Source: Scylla paramamosain
Lineage: Eukaryota > Arthropoda > Malacostraca > Decapoda > Portunidae
DNA: 64,000 nucleotides
Assembly: GCF_035594125.1 (NCBI RefSeq)
Contig: NC_087163.1
Coordinates: 10,989,501-11,053,500 of the forward strand
Direction of reading: 5' to 3'
Shown here: one piece after another, positions 1 through 17,726 of the stretch
How positions within the stretch are numbered: position 1 is the first letter of the stretch
Layout of the letters: each line of letters opens with the position of its first letter
Position numbers and translations under genes: made by a program
Notes under the pieces: model-generated
Databases searched by the model: none
Seen by the model: only the letters and a program-made list of their open reading frames with translations
Told to the model about the DNA's origin: nothing

Positions 1-209
1 TCGTAATTTCACGAATGCCATTTAACTGCGTCACTGCGGTATTAAACGCCCGCCCATTCCCTTCCCTTTGTTTTTTCTTCGTGTTATTATGGTGTCTGTA
101 CTGTTTTTTGTCCTCAACCTTCCTCTAAAGGACTGACGGGTGACTGGCGACGCATGCATCTCGTTTAATACCGCAGTGACGGAGTTAAATGGCATTCGTG
201 AAATTACGA
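1..209. repeat. 48-bp inverted repeat with ~113-bp spacer
   Basis: Positions 1-48 and 162-209 are reverse complements with a single mismatch (gcagtt against ggagtt). The left arm starts at the window edge, so the repeat may extend further left. The spacer has no recognisable coding sequence. This could be a small foldback element or a local inverted duplication; no target duplication can be checked because the left flank is missing. Confidence 0.8.
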
Positions 210-399
210 TCAACCATCGTACTGGTAAGTACTCGCTTAATCTTACAATTAGCTTGCACATTTTTGGGGCATTCAATTCTTCTCTTTGTTACTATTTCCA
301 GTCTTACTTCTTATGTGGTACTTGGAGAGATGCAATTACTTGCCACCTGTCCATTATTGCTGAAGGAAAATGTGGTTCTTCTATTTGTTAAGAACCTGC

Positions 400-452
400 A
401 AATAAACACCACCATATTACAGTAGTTTTTGATTTGGAGAAAACATACGACA
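400..452 (+). pseudogene. Reverse transcriptase motif A fragment (Jockey-type LINE)
   Basis: A short frame reads HHHITVVFDLEKTYD, which matches the conserved FDLEKAYD block (motif A, first catalytic Asp) of Jockey-type LINE reverse transcriptases. The frame is not open for long on either side and no other RT block was recognised, so this is a relic. The match rests on about ten residues and could be chance. Confidence 0.35.
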
Positions 453-543
453 GCCGCTCCTACCCAATCAGAAGCCGAGCTGCCCGCGCCCAGACCTGAG
501 GCAGCTGTATGAAAGGAGCCCGCGCCACTGGCTTGTCACCACC

Positions 544-690
544 TCCGGGCCGTCCTTGAGACAGTAAAGGCCCAGGCCACTCCATGAAGTAGTAAATCTA
601 AACAAGAACAACAAGTGGCCTGTCGTCCGGGCCGTCCTTGAAGCAGTAAAGACCATGGAATGGTAAATCTAAACAACAACTGGCCTGTCA
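544..690. repeat. Tandem duplication, ~82-bp period
   Basis: The segment starting tccgggccgtccttga at 544 recurs at 626, followed in both copies by agtaaag, then by a variant of tggtaaatctaaacaa and a tggcctgtc block. The second copy is slightly shorter. No coding sequence is recognised. Confidence 0.65.
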
Positions 691-905
691 TTCTCAACAC
701 AACCTCCGAGAAGACAACAACCTCCTCTGCCACTGAAGAAGGGTCAAGGACCCGAAATCGCGATCTGGCGAAGATGATATCCTACGGGAAAATCATCAAT
801 ATTCTTACCAAAGAGAATAAGACACTCCTTCGAGAAAAAGAAAACATGAAGAAAATCATAAACGCTGAACTCAGTATCACTTTCAAAGAAATATGTACAA
901 GATAA
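660..905 (+). other. Unrecognised short open frame, charged/helical
   Basis: An 81-codon open frame rich in Lys, Glu, Asn and Thr. Its C-terminal half ([17 protein letters not shown]) could form a short coiled coil, as seen in some LINE ORF1 proteins. It overlaps the tandem duplication at its start and ends just before a (TA)n tract. I do not recognise it, and it may be a chance open frame. Confidence 0.15.
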
Positions 906-923
906 AATCTCCAGCCCATTTAT

Positions 924-1100
<177 letters not shown>

Positions 1101-1134
1101 CCACACAAGTTTTATTTCACATCCAGGCTACAAA

Positions 1135-2217
1135 CTATAGGTTATCTCCTTCGAAGTAATCCCCCTGGCACCGCATGCACTTGTCCATCCTTCTCTGCCA
1201 GGCTTGCATGCACTGCTGGAAGGATTCTTGCGGGATGCTCCTCAGCTCCGTCGTCACGGCCTTTTTGATGTCGTCCGCATCATCAAAACGGGTCCCCTTC
1301 ATGACCTCCTTGAGCTTGGGGAAGAGGAAGAAGTCGCACGGAGCGAGGTCAGGTGAGTAGGGCGGTTGCTCCAGCACGGCGATGTTCTTCTTGGCCAAGA
1401 ACTCTCTGATGCTCAGGGCATTGTGAGCAGGCGCATTGTCGTGGTGAAGCAGCCACGAGTTGCCCTGCCACAACTCCCGCCTCTTCTCGCGCACTGCACG
1501 AAGCAGACGCCGCAGTACTTCTTTGTACACATGTTGGTTGACTGTCTGGCCCTGTGGCAAGAACTCGCAGTGGACGATGCCCCTCACATCGAAGAAAGCG
1601 ATCAACATGACCTTGAAGCTGGACCTGGACTGCCTTGCTTTCTTCGGCCGTGGCGACGCCGGACTCTTCCATTGAAGGCTCTGGCGTTTGGTCTCCGGGT
1701 CGTACTCAAATACCCAGGACTCATCGCCGGTGATGACTCTCCTGAGCAAGTCTGGTTCAGTTTCCAGACGCTCGAGGATGTCCTGACACACCTGCATGCG
1801 TCGTCCCTTCTGGTCATCGTTCAGGAGTCTCGGCACCATCTTCGCACAGACTTTCCGCATGCCCAGATCTTCAGTGATAATCTTCCACACGCTGTTGTGG
1901 TTCATGCCAAGCTCATCTGCGATCTTTCGAACAGTCAACCGACGATCGTCACGCACCATCTGCTTGACACGCTCAACATTGGCCTCATTCCTGCTCGTTG
2001 AGGGTCTTCCACTCCTGGGGTCATCTTCCACGTCCTCCCGGCCCTCTTTGAACCTCTTGCACCACTCAAAAACACGTGAGCGTGACATTGTCTCATCCCC
2101 GTACACTTTTTGCAGCATACCCAGTGCTTCTGACGGCGTTTTCCCCAACTGCACCAAAAACTTCAAGTTTGTTCGCTGTTCAGCGCTCATTGTTAAACGA
2201 CCTGCAACAGAGGACAT
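1135..2217 (-). CDS. Mariner transposase (DD34D)
   Basis: Cut-and-paste transposase expected to bind the 32-bp terminal repeats and integrate at TA. The N-terminal half carries paired helix-turn-helix DNA-binding sequence ([19 protein letters not shown], then SGRPST). A VPRLL block stands where mariners have WVPHEL. The catalytic triad is visible: Asp in [12 protein letters not shown], Asp in HHDNAPAH, and the last Asp of [17 protein letters not shown]. The spacing between the second and third Asp is 34 residues, the mariner signature. The frame is open upstream to 2340, but I chose the ATG at 2217 (MSSVAGRL, 360 residues) because mariner transposases are near 345-350 residues; MSAEQR at 2190 is an alternative. 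No stop or frameshift interrupts it. It resembles proteins often annotated GVQW3-like. Confidence 0.93.
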   Translation of the reverse strand: MSSVAGRLTMSAEQRTNLKFLVQLGKTPSEALGMLQKVYGDETMSRSRVFEWCKRFKEGREDVEDDPRSGRPSTSRNEANVERVKQMVRDDRRLTVRKIADELGMNHNSVWKIITEDLGMRKVCAKMVPRLLNDDQKGRRMQVCQDILERLETEPDLLRRVITGDESWVFEYDPETKRQSLQWKSPASPRPKKARQSRSSFKVMLIAFFDVRGIVHCEFLPQGQTVNQHVYKEVLRRLLRAVREKRRELWQGNSWLLHHDNAPAHNALSIREFLAKKNIAVLEQPPYSPDLAPCDFFLFPKLKEVMKGTRFDDADDIKKAVTTELRSIPQESFQQCMQAWQRRMDKCMRCQGDYFEGDNL

Positions 2218-2349
2218 GATTTTAAAAGCACGTAAGAAAAAGATTAGTGACTGTAGAGGGTTGGGAGCGCAGTTGTATACTCCAGAAGGATTACTTTGAA
2301 GGGGAAATATGGTGGTTTGTGGCTTGGGTTTGAAATTCATCTTTTAGGA

Positions 2350-2380
2350 CACCAGTCCTGGAACTTTAATGACACACCTC

Positions 2381-2381
<1 letters not shown>
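2350..2381 (-). repeat. Mariner right terminal inverted repeat
   Basis: The exact reverse complement of 1069-1100, followed directly by the (TA)n tract. Confidence 0.93.

Positions 2382-2419
<38 letters not shown>
2382..2419. repeat. (TA)n microsatellite
   Basis: The right-hand continuation of the TA tract into which the mariner inserted. Confidence 0.95.
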
Positions 2420-2422
<3 letters not shown>

Positions 2423-2574
2423 TTTTCTAATCGTTTTATTTATTTATCTTTTTTTTTCATTTAACCAGGTAATAAATGTTTTAAGCTGCGGAACACCTTA
2501 AAGAACCTTCCCCCAGCGGCTGGGGGCGCTCTAATTTATAGACGAGTCGCAGACCCTGGTCATACGGAGCCCGC
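2420..2574. other. Intergenic, no gene seen
   Basis: AT-rich sequence and then a short GC-rich hairpin-like stretch near 2510-2530 (cccccagcggctggggg). No coding signal is recognised. Confidence 0.5.
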
Positions 2575-2930
2575 TTATGTGGCGCCGCCGTGATGGTTGC
2601 GGCAAGTGACATGTTGCTATAAATGACTCTATGTTTTCAATATGTGGAACTTTATCTTCATTCTGATCACACTATCGTGTTCACGAGGATTTTTCCTACG
2701 TAATGTAATAACATATTTCAGCATTCAATGATTAACTGTTGAAAACAGCGAGCATAGGTAAAACACATTATGAGCATTTAACATCTTCACAATTCAACTC
2801 GTCGTAATACCATTTTCTTTTTTTTTTTTTTTTTGTTTTGTTAAGTTTTTGTAATTCATCTTGATTCTACAGTCACTACTGAGTCTGATGGTGTCAACTA
2901 AAACTAGCTATCCCGTATATGAAGTGAGTT
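2575..2930 (+). repeat. Dispersed repeat E, copy 1
   Basis: One of three copies of a non-coding repeat in this window (others: 17727-18175 reverse, 20325-20808 forward). Shared blocks include gatggttgcggc, tcgtgttcacgag, a ttcagcattca block, caactcgtcgtaatacc and a block ending tatatgaagtgagtta. Copies differ by many substitutions, so the family is old. This copy diverges after about 2930, whereas copies 2 and 3 continue together for another ~120 bp. Likely a non-autonomous element; no coding or terminal repeats were identified. Confidence 0.8.
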
Positions 2931-3189
2931 ATTTCAAATAATTCGCGCATTTTGCGCACTCGAACTCGATCTGTAGTGTTGAGGCAATAGTTGCGCGAGT
3001 TGCGAGGCAGAAACTTTTCGTTCACATGCCGATAAATCGAAATAAGCAAAATACGGCAAAAGAGTGGGCCTAACAAAGAAATGTTATGAAATAATAACAG
3101 TGCATGGAGACCAGAAGTTATATTTGGGTTGAGTCAGACCTCATTTAGATTGTCATGTGGTTCTAGTCCCCATACTACAGTAAGAATAT

Positions 3190-3575
3190 AGGTCTGTTAC
3201 AATCAGTGCACAGAAGAATGGCAAAACATACATGGGATGAGAAGTATGCCTTGTGAAACAAAATTTAAGCTTTTGAATTCACATCCTCTAGAGAGGCGTA
3301 GATTAAGAGATCTGTTAGAGGTCTTTAAGTGGCATATGGGATGTAAAAAAAAAAAAAAAAAAAGCTGCAAAATTAATCCTTAGGGTAAGAAATCATGGTA
3401 GGACTATAAATAATTGGTTCAGGTTTTGTTACATTAAATTTAAAAACAAACAAAAGAAAATATATGTTTTCAAATAGAGTGGTAAATTAATGAAAGTAAC
3501 CCGATAATCAGGTTGTTAGTTCCGAATCATTAAAAGAACTTAAAAAAGATCAGAAGTTTATGGATGGTGATCATA
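3190..3575 (+). pseudogene. Jockey-type LINE reverse transcriptase, C-terminal relic
   Basis: Three blocks in changing frames match the C-terminus of Jockey-type LINE polymerases: RRMAKHTWDEKY, then FKLLNSHPLERRRLRDLLEV after a stop and frameshift, then VVSSESLKELKKDQKFMDGD after an A-run and a degraded NHGRTINNWFRF block. The order and spacing follow the usual ORF2 C-terminus. Stops, shifts and an internal poly-A make it non-functional. The catalytic RT core is absent. Confidence 0.6.
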
Positions 3576-3820
3576 GGTGATATTGGTAGGTAGGTTTCAT
3601 ACCGGGCCTAATCGATTTATTACTTCCCTTATTTTCCTGTTTTTATGTTCACTTCTGGTTATCCTAACCTCCTAAAGCCTCCTAAGGAATCAAAACATTC
3701 GTACGCTGTAGCTGCCACATCTAGCTATGCTGCATGGTGATTATTGTTATGTCTTCTTCGACGTCTCTTCTTTGACTTTAATCGAAATATTGATAATCAT
3801 GAAACAAACATAAAAGGGTT

Positions 3821-3963
<143 letters not shown>

Positions 3964-4502
3964 AGTAAAATAAGCATAATGACTACTCGTATGTACGAGT
4001 ATGAGTGTTTGCCAAAAATAGATATTACAAGAGTAGGGCAGGGAAGACTCATTCATTTTTTTCCTAATAATGGTCACATTAATGGGAAATTCACACCCAT
4101 ATCCACAAGCGCACGCGAACGCTCATGAGTTTGTGTATGTGTGTGTGTTTTATGCAAAGGTATAGTATTTCTACAAATAAATATTGCTTTTACTATTCGT
4201 TACAACTTGGATGTCAGTGAATCATAAGGGGACAGTATAAAATTTCTTTTAATTTCCCAACGAGACTCAAAACATGTTTAGCACTCTTACCTTCATTTCT
4301 GACAGACACTACCTTCTAGCTTACGTTTAGCGCACGACAACACACACACTGCCTTCCTAGCTGGCGTGCCGTAACAAACTTAGCTCTAGCGTGCAGGGAG
4401 TACCACGGGTCCCACCCATTCATTATCACTACACTACTTGCGCATGTCACACAATGTTATGTACGTATGTATGTACGTATATAAGGGACGACCATTCCAT
4501 CC

Positions 4503-8050
<3,548 letters not shown>

Positions 8051-9044
8051 TGCCAGACACTATCACCTCTGTTATGCGCTCGGCACACAAAGACGGGTCT
8101 CTGACACGGAAGCAGTAGTCATTCCGGGGAAAATCAGCAAAATACCTCCTCAGGTCACCCAACTATCAGATGCACCTCCGCTTAGGGGGATTCTGAGGAG
8201 GAATTGGAGCAATAGGACAAGATACAGATATAATATTGTGATCAGAGGATTCCAATGGAGAAGAGAGTGTAACAGCATAACCAGAAGGATTAGAGGTTAG
8301 GAAAGGGTCAAGAATGTTGGGCGTATCTCCAAGACGGTCAGAAACACAAGTAGAGTGTTGCACCAATTGCTGAAGGCCGTGGAGGATAGTAAAGTTAAAG
8401 GCTAGTTCACTAGGATGGTCACTGAAAGGAGAGGAAAGCCAAAGCTGGTGATGAACATTGAAGTCTCCAAGAATGGAGATCTCTGCAAAAGGGAAGAGTC
8501 AGAATGTTCTCCACTTTGGAAGTTAAGTAGTCAAAGAATTTCTTATAGTTAGAGAATTTAGGTGAGAGGTATACAGCATAGATTTATTTAGTTTGAGAGT
8601 GACTCTAGTCGTAGCCAGATGGTGGAAAACTCGGATGATTCAAGAGCAGGTTAAGTCGTTGCACACATAGATGCAACATCCAGCTTTGGATTGAAAATAA
8701 TGATAGAGAAAGTAAGAGGGAACAGAAAAGGGGCTACTGTCAGTTGCCTCAGACACCTGTGTTTCAGTGAGGAAAATAAGATGAAGTTTAGTAGAGGAGA
8801 GGTGGTGTTCTCCAGATTGAAAACTAGATCTTATATAGTGAATGTTACAGAAGTTAATGAAGAAAAAGTTGACGGGTCGATACCGGAACAGCAGTCCGAT
8901 CTGGGGACATTTGTGGTCCCCTGCCCAGATGGGGACTCCAAGGATGGGGTAGAAGTCTCCATGATAATTTTGAATTTTGAGTGAAGGATGTGTGTGTAAT
9001 CAGGTGCTTATAGTTTTGTGTAAAGGAAGAGAGTTGTCTTTAGA
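8051..9044 (-). mobile_element. LINE-alpha copy 2: inverted 5' fragment
   Basis: Reverse-strand sequence corresponding to the 5' UTR and endonuclease half of LINE-alpha, roughly equivalent to 4905-5947 of copy 1. Examples are the complement of [15 protein letters not shown] and PTRIPD-like blocks near 8166-8366. It begins at the last A of the poly-A tail of copy 1, so the two are joined tail to tail. It is more diverged than copy 1 and carries many frameshifts. Similarity ends at about 9044, where a poly-T run follows. Confidence 0.88.
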
Positions 9045-9814
9045 TTTGGCATGAAAACGTTTTTTTTTTTTTTTCTTTCATATGTACCAGGATTTATATA
9101 CGGGTATGTTAACTGTATATAACTTAAATGGATAAAGTAAGGTAATATAGAGAGGAAAAAAGTAGTATTCGTCCCAAGGCGATACATCCCAAACTCTAGA
9201 TAATCTCCATAGTATTCAGTTCGTTCTTGTATATTTATTGCTCTCTTTTGGATGATTGTGGCTAAAAATGATCCTAATATTTTATTAGTTGGTTGGATAA
9301 CATACAATTGACAAGTTTTTTTTTTTTTTTTATTTCAGTTGACCGCTTTTATGTGTAAAATTAAGTTGGCTTGTAAATCTGGCAGTTTTTTTTTCAGACC
9401 ACAGCGAACGCCCCAGTTGGCGCTTGGGGTCCTGTTAAACTTAATGAATAAAGCTATCTTCACAGTGATAACAAATTAACTTATTTGCTGGTTTTTTACT
9501 TATTGTTGTAGGAAAATTATTAATCAGAAATTCTGTTTTTAAATAATAAACGTAAATTTTATCTTCCACCAAAACCTCACCTTCCGCCAAACTAGTGCTC
9601 AGTTTTGAAAATCAGTGTAAAATATAATCTCTAGAAATTTTTTGCCTCTATATTCTTAACCGTGCTGTGGCAAGGATCCATAGACACCTCACTTGATTTA
9701 GTTCCTAACATTATAACTTTAATTCTTAAAGCAACCTTAAAAACTAGCCTAAGTTCTAAGGATACAAATCCTGGCATTACGCTCTTATATATCCATCACT
9801 AATCTACCAACAAA
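9045..9814. other. Intergenic, no gene seen
   Basis: AT-rich sequence with homopolymer T runs near 9060 and 9320. A short cgccccagttggcgcttggg hairpin-like piece lies near 9410, close to an aataaa hexamer. No coding match was recognised. Confidence 0.5.
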
Positions 9815-10345
9815 GAAGGGCTCCACTTTTCTTGGTACCAAGTTTCCATGTTCAAATTGTCCTAATGAAACCTCTCACCGTACTCGGCACCGACTGCTCC
9901 AATATTTGTAAGGAAAAAGTCGAAGTGAGAGTCCAAGAAGTTGATTTTGAGGCTTATATTCAATTTGTATGATGTCAGTAGATCTTGCACACAGCCTGAA
10001 TTGTTTTCTGAGCTGTGATCCCCATAATACTCTCTGCAAACTCTCTTAAATGCATTTTTTTTTTTTTATCAACATCATTGAGCTCATCAGACTTTAGCCT
10101 CGCATCAGCTCCCTAATCTATAGTCCAACAAAAATAACTTCCTTGATTTATGTTGCGTCGCCGTAACCTTGATTTATGTTATTTACTCCAGGAAATTATT
10201 ATTATTATTATTTATTTATTTATTTTTTTTAATATGTGAATCCCTTGTCAGTTCTATTCATACCTTAACGAAATTCTTCATCAACCATAACTTGATATGA
10301 AAAGAAGGAGGATACATAAATTCCCTCATGATCAACATGTGTCAT
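9815..10345 (-). pseudogene. Decayed copy of a conserved arthropod protein of unknown function
   Basis: Reverse-strand translation gives blocks in the expected order despite stops and frame changes: an SFHIKLWLMKNFVK block and MNRTDKGFTY near 10260-10310; VGL*IRELMRG near 10120; AFKRVCREYYGDHSSENN near 10040; and NISLKINFLDSHFDFF, GAVGAEYGERFHQDN and NMETWYQEKWSPSLL near 9825-9960. I recognise this from memory as a family common in arthropod genomes (canonical LHIKLGLMKNFV, GERFHQD). I do not know its function; many copies look transposon-linked. The in-frame stops and internal T-run show it is dead. Confidence 0.6.
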
Positions 10346-10442
10346 GTTACCCATCCCTTTTTAACTCAGATAGACTAGCTAGATTTATGATTTCAAAAGT
10401 TTTATTCAGTTCGTAGAAATTTGAAGTTATCTTCAAATTTCA

Positions 10443-11785
10443 GGGCCCATATTCTACATAGTTTTTATGGTCGATCATAGTTAACCGTCATAGCTAACAG
10501 AATTTATGACCGTCAGTCTTATGGCCGTCAGAAGTCATCGGTCATATTTCATTTACCGTCTGCTGCTAGAATGCACGCTCACAATTTGTCAACTTTAAAT
10601 TTATGGAATGAAATAAGTTTTTGACGTTTATTTCTTGGATTTTTTTTTTATTTCATATTACGACTTTTGGGAAAGTTAGACAGTGTATCAAATCAAAATA
10701 AACACAATTGTATAGAAGATTACGTCCGACAGCCCAATACACGCAGGCCGCTCAAGGCGAACAAAGTTTGTTTATGTTTAGGAAAACTGATCGTACCGGT
10801 CTCGGCAATTATTTATAATAATACTTTATCGCCTAAAAGAAGGACATCATTTACTCATAGTCACTAATATTTATTGTTATATTTATAATATAAAACAACT
10901 GGGGATCGTGTTATGGTACCTATGATGTAGGTTCACTTGAAGTCTATCCAGAACTCAGGATCCGCGCATGCCTGAGCAGCATGCCAGATATACGGTTCGA
11001 TGCCTCATTTGCGCCCTGCCATAAGGGAGTGAACATCTTCCTGCTCTGAGGATGAATTCGGTAGATTCGGCTCATTGTTTCTTGGGATTGTTTGAATACT
11101 CAAAAACATAATTTTCGTGTCTCATGCTATTGTTCTTACAGTTTATGTGATCTTCGTTGCCTCAATAAAGTCTTTTGGTTTCCAGTGGACCACACTCGAT
11201 AAGGAACGAATTCGCCTGTAAACACTCTTATTACCTCTGGGCTTTCGCCATGTTTAGTGTTTACAAGCAAATTCGTCCCTTGCCGATTGTGGTCCATTGG
11301 AAACCAAAAGAAGACTTTATTGAGGCAACGAAGATCACATAAAATAAAAAGTAAGAACAATAGCATTAGACACAAAAATTATGTATCTGAGTATTCAAAT
11401 TGTCCCAAGAAATGATGCTCCGAATATATCATCTACCGAATTCATACTCAGAGCAGCAGGGCAACGTTCACTCCTTGACGGTAGGGTGCAAATAAGGCAT
11501 CGAACCGTACATTTGGCATGCTGTTCACGCATGCGCTGATCCCGAGTTCTGGATACACATCGAGTGAACCTACAACGGCCATGTTGTCATGATCTTGACA
11601 GACTTCTGACCGTCATGAGCGTCACGAGCGACGCTAAGACAGGGTGAACTCTCATAGCATTTTATGACCGATAATAGGAATTTATGGACGATCATGAGAG
11701 TCTATGACAGAGTTATGTCTGAAATGCGCCATTTTCTTTCGCTATAACCGACTGACTTAGCTAGAACAGCTTGTAGAATACGGCC
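10443..11785. mobile_element. Foldback-like inverted-repeat element (~1.34 kb)
   Basis: Two long arms, roughly 10906-11228 and 11253-11590, are reverse complements with scattered mismatches around a ~25-bp centre. Matching blocks include acggttcgatgcc, gatcttcgttgcctcaataa and ggtttccagtggaccacactcg. The outermost ends (gggcccatattctaca against ggccgtattctaca read inward) also match. Both outer boundaries are flanked by TCA (10440-10442 and 11786-11788), a candidate 3-bp target duplication. No transposase is visible, so it is non-autonomous. A 3-bp duplication is compatible with the PIF/Harbinger superfamily, but that assignment is weak. Confidence 0.72.
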
Positions 11786-11788
11786 TCA

Positions 11789-12355
11789 ATAGCTTAACTG
11801 GAGCATAGCCCACACAGCAGAAAGTAAAAGGAGTATTGCGGAACAGAAAAACTGTCATACAGAAAATTATTTTAGATTTTGCATGCAAAAATACATAAGA
11901 AACAGGTATTTTTTTTCTTCGGACAATTTTCTATTGTTAAAAGATACAATAATCTTCAAATATGAAACAATACATAGGTAAGGCAAATATTTAAAGAAAA
12001 ATAAAGAGGACGCATTCATTTCTTGATCCGGTAACAGGTGTTTCCCCTTTACCTGTGTTTTCTAATCAGTGCCAATGCCAGTGACCTCTCCCCCTCCCCA
12101 ACCGACACAGTAACACTCCACATACATTTCTTCTTTCCTCCTTCATAATTCCCTTGAGAAAGGAGGATCCCTGAGTTGAAGATCATGTGTCTCTTTCTTT
12201 GTAGTGTATGCAGCATTACTAAAAGCAGTACTGTAAGTCAGTGACGTAAGAGCATAAATTAATTCTGTCGTCCAATATTTATAAAATTGTGATAAAAGAA
12301 ATTAATGAGATCGAATAATCTTAATACAGCCGGACTGTCCTTTCAGTTATTTTCT
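11789..12355. other. Intergenic, no gene seen
   Basis: AT-rich sequence with no recognised coding or repeat family. Confidence 0.5.

Positions 12356-15086
<2,731 letters not shown>

Positions 15087-15176
<90 letters not shown>
15087..15176. repeat. (TC)n microsatellite, right flank of LINE-beta
   Basis: About 90 bp of TC adjoining the truncated 5' end of LINE-beta and leading into the right part of LINE-alpha copy 3. Confidence 0.97.
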
Positions 15177-15178
<2 letters not shown>

Positions 15179-15566
15179 CAGTACTGCATCTCTTGCTACC
15201 CTTTACCGTTATTTTAACGTTAACTACTCGTGATCTTGCGAAGTGTATGCCTTCCCTTCTGCGATCTCGCTGCACAAGATTTTCTTCTCTCACCCCTATT
15301 CTGTCAACCTCCCCAATGCAAGAGTTGACCCATATTCTCATTCATCCCTTTATCTGGTAAACTCTGAAACTCCCTGCCTGCTTTTGTATTTCCTCCTTCC
15401 TATGACTTGAACTCTTTGAAGAGAGAGGTTTCAAGACACTTATTTTTTTGCTGTTTAATCATTGTATTTGTTATTGCTTTGGGAAATGACATTTAAGTGT
15501 GCACTTTTTTTTTATATTCAAATTTTTTTGTTGCTCTTGGCTAGTGGCCTTAATGCAAGAAAAAAA
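15177..15566 (+). mobile_element. LINE-alpha copy 3, right part (C-terminus and 3' UTR)
   Basis: This continues the fragment broken at 12899: ccgcagtactgcatctcttg corresponds to the LINE-alpha region just after the ctctctcac stretch. Decayed versions of the C-terminal blocks (YSVNLPNARVDPY-like, LNSLKREVSRHL-like) and of the 3' UTR (ttgctcttggctagtggcctt) follow. Frame breaks are frequent. Confidence 0.85.
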
Positions 15567-16009
15567 TGTATGAATTTATTCATGTATTTATTTATTTATT
15601 ATTTATTAATCTATATATTTTATTTTAATTTATTGTATTATTTATTTTTTTTATTTACCTATTTAATTTTTTGAATTTTTTTTGTCTGTATGTCAATCTG
15701 TCTGTGATAAGTAACAAATATTATCCTCATATGGTCTTACTCATGCAGCTATTTATTTATTTATTTTTCTTCACCCTTGTCTTCTTCGAGCAATATCGAG
15801 CAATATTAAAGAAAGAGTAAGGTAAATGAGCGTTGTTTAACCGACATACGATAATTGTATCGTCCCACCGATGGCACTACATTTACCGTCGTGTTATCGC
15901 TGCTACGAACATATACTAGAAATAGTATATCCTCCTCCCGTCCTGCCTCCTAAAGAAAGGGGATATGGGCTGAAGGAGTTACATCTTGCAGTGTTGGATG
16001 TTTATTTCA
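15567..16009. other. AT-rich intergenic, (TTTA)-rich
   Basis: 15580-15680 is dominated by irregular TTTA/TTAT repeats. The remainder shows no recognised gene. Confidence 0.6.
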
Positions 16010-16348
16010 TATATAGATGAGGTGATACAGAGTGTGCTTGCTGCATAGTCTAGCTCTGAACTGCCACCTACTCCTCTCTGCCTCCGATGGGGAGGTCAGT
16101 CTATGTTTATATGCTACAGATATATAAACAGATCCACGTGGGAGTTAACAATGGCGAATATCAAAGGCGAGGAAAACATAGACGGGAGGATTAACATAGG
16201 CCTATGTGATAATCCAAGGGAGGAAAGGGAAAGAGATATATGCGCAGGTGCTTTCCAGGTGTTTCCTAGATCCACGTGGTGTGTTGTGAGGTGAGAGTTG
16301 CCACCTGGTAGAAGTGAGAAATGTCACATTCCCCAGAGTACGAATTAG
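16010..16348 (+). repeat. Dispersed repeat D, copy 1
   Basis: Sequence shared with 42040-42170 and 42985-43135: tttatatgct, atataaa, ggcgaatatcaaaggc, agcataggcct-like, tgtgataatccaaggga, gcaggtgctttccaggtgtt and ccacctggtagaagtgagaa. The tttatat motif and compact length would fit an LTR or an element UTR, but neither ends nor coding are resolved. Confidence 0.65.
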
Positions 16349-16406
16349 TATTATTATTATTATTATTATTAGTAGTAGTAGTAGCAGTAGTAGTATTTTC
16401 CTTTCA

Positions 16407-16438
<32 letters not shown>

Positions 16439-16910
16439 TTTTCCTTTCACAGTAGTAGTAGTAGTAGTAGTAGCAGCAGTAGTAGTATTTTCCTTTCACA
16501 GTAGTAGTAGTAGTAGTAGGAGCCATGTCGTCGCATGGATGAGGTGCCGTCTCTCATTCTCCCTCCTCAGATCTGCCCTCCTGTGTCTCAGGGGGACAAG
16601 GCATTCCACTCCCATACCTGCAGACTTAGGAGGCCTCGACTGCGAGGCTACAGTGGTGGAGAGTGGCATAAGAGTAGATAGAGTAGAGGTAGAATGAATT
16701 TATAGTTAACAACTAATGTTTATATCATAGAGTATTAGATATGGTTGGATGCCACAGTCATTAGCGGGAGCTGGGGCTAATGACCTCCAAGTAATGGAGC
16801 CCCTAACTGACACATCAATAAACATGGGGTGGAGGTATTAGTAGTAAAGTAGTAGTAGAAAAAAAAAAGTAGTAGTAGTAGTAGCAGCAGTAGTAGTATT
16901 TTCCTTTCAC

Positions 16911-16957
<47 letters not shown>

Positions 16958-16980
16958 CAGTAGTAGTATTTTCCTTTCAC

Positions 16981-17032
<52 letters not shown>

Positions 17033-17176
17033 TTTTCCTTTCACAGTAGGAGTAGTAGTGGTAGCAGTAGTAGTATTTTCCTTTCACAGTTGTAGTAGTA
17101 GTAGTAGCAGTAGTAGTATTTTCCTTTCACAGTAGTAGTAGTAGTAGTAGTAGCAGTAGTAGTATTTTCCTTTCAC

Positions 17177-17217
<41 letters not shown>

Positions 17218-17240
17218 CAGTAGTAGTATTTTCCTTTCAC

Positions 17241-17272
<32 letters not shown>

Positions 17273-17491
17273 CAGTAGTAGTATTTTCAATTCACAGTAG
17301 TAGTAGTAGTAGTAGCAGTAGCAGTAGTAGTATTTTCCTTTCACAGTAGTAGTAGTAGTAGTAGTAGTAGTAGCAGTAGTAGTATTTTCCTTTCACAGTA
17401 GTAGTAGTAGTAGTAGCAGTAGCAGTAGTAGTATTTTCCTTTCACAGTAGTAGTAGTAGTAGTAGTAGCAGTAGTAGTATTTTCCTTTCAC

Positions 17492-17523
<32 letters not shown>

Positions 17524-17722
17524 CAGTAGTAGTATTTTCCTTTCACAGTAGTAGTAGTAGCAGTAGCAGTAGTAGTATTTTCCTTGCACAGTGGTAGTAG
17601 TAGTAGTAGCAGTAATAGTATTTTCCTTTCACAGTAGTAGTAGTAGTAGTAGTAGCAATAGTAGTATTTTCCTTTCACAGTAGTAGTAGTAGTAGTAGTA
17701 GTAGCAGTAGTAGTATTTTACC
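16349..17722. repeat. (TAG)n array with embedded pyrimidine-rich 16-mer
   Basis: Long TAG/GTA triplet runs are punctuated by tattttcctttcacag. I count 16 exact copies (first at about 16437, last at about 17664) and four variants (near 16395, 17282, 17577, 17714). Spacing is 43-70 bp. Most units also carry a gcagtagtag just before the motif, so whole units rather than single triplets have been copied. A non-array segment (16520-16835) interrupts it; that segment contains an aataaa and may be the 3' end of another element. Confidence 0.9.
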
Positions 17723-17726
17723 TTCA

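Noticed and set aside
1366..2001. 211-codon forward open frame
   Set aside because: It is antisense to the mariner transposase and has no recognisable motif; the reverse frame explains it.
8051..9044. A separate gene on the forward strand
   Set aside because: The open frames there are the complement of LINE-alpha endonuclease coding.
16349..17722. Regularly spaced repeats resembling a CRISPR array
   Set aside because: The spacers are TAG triplets of varying length, not unique sequence, and the context is clearly eukaryotic.
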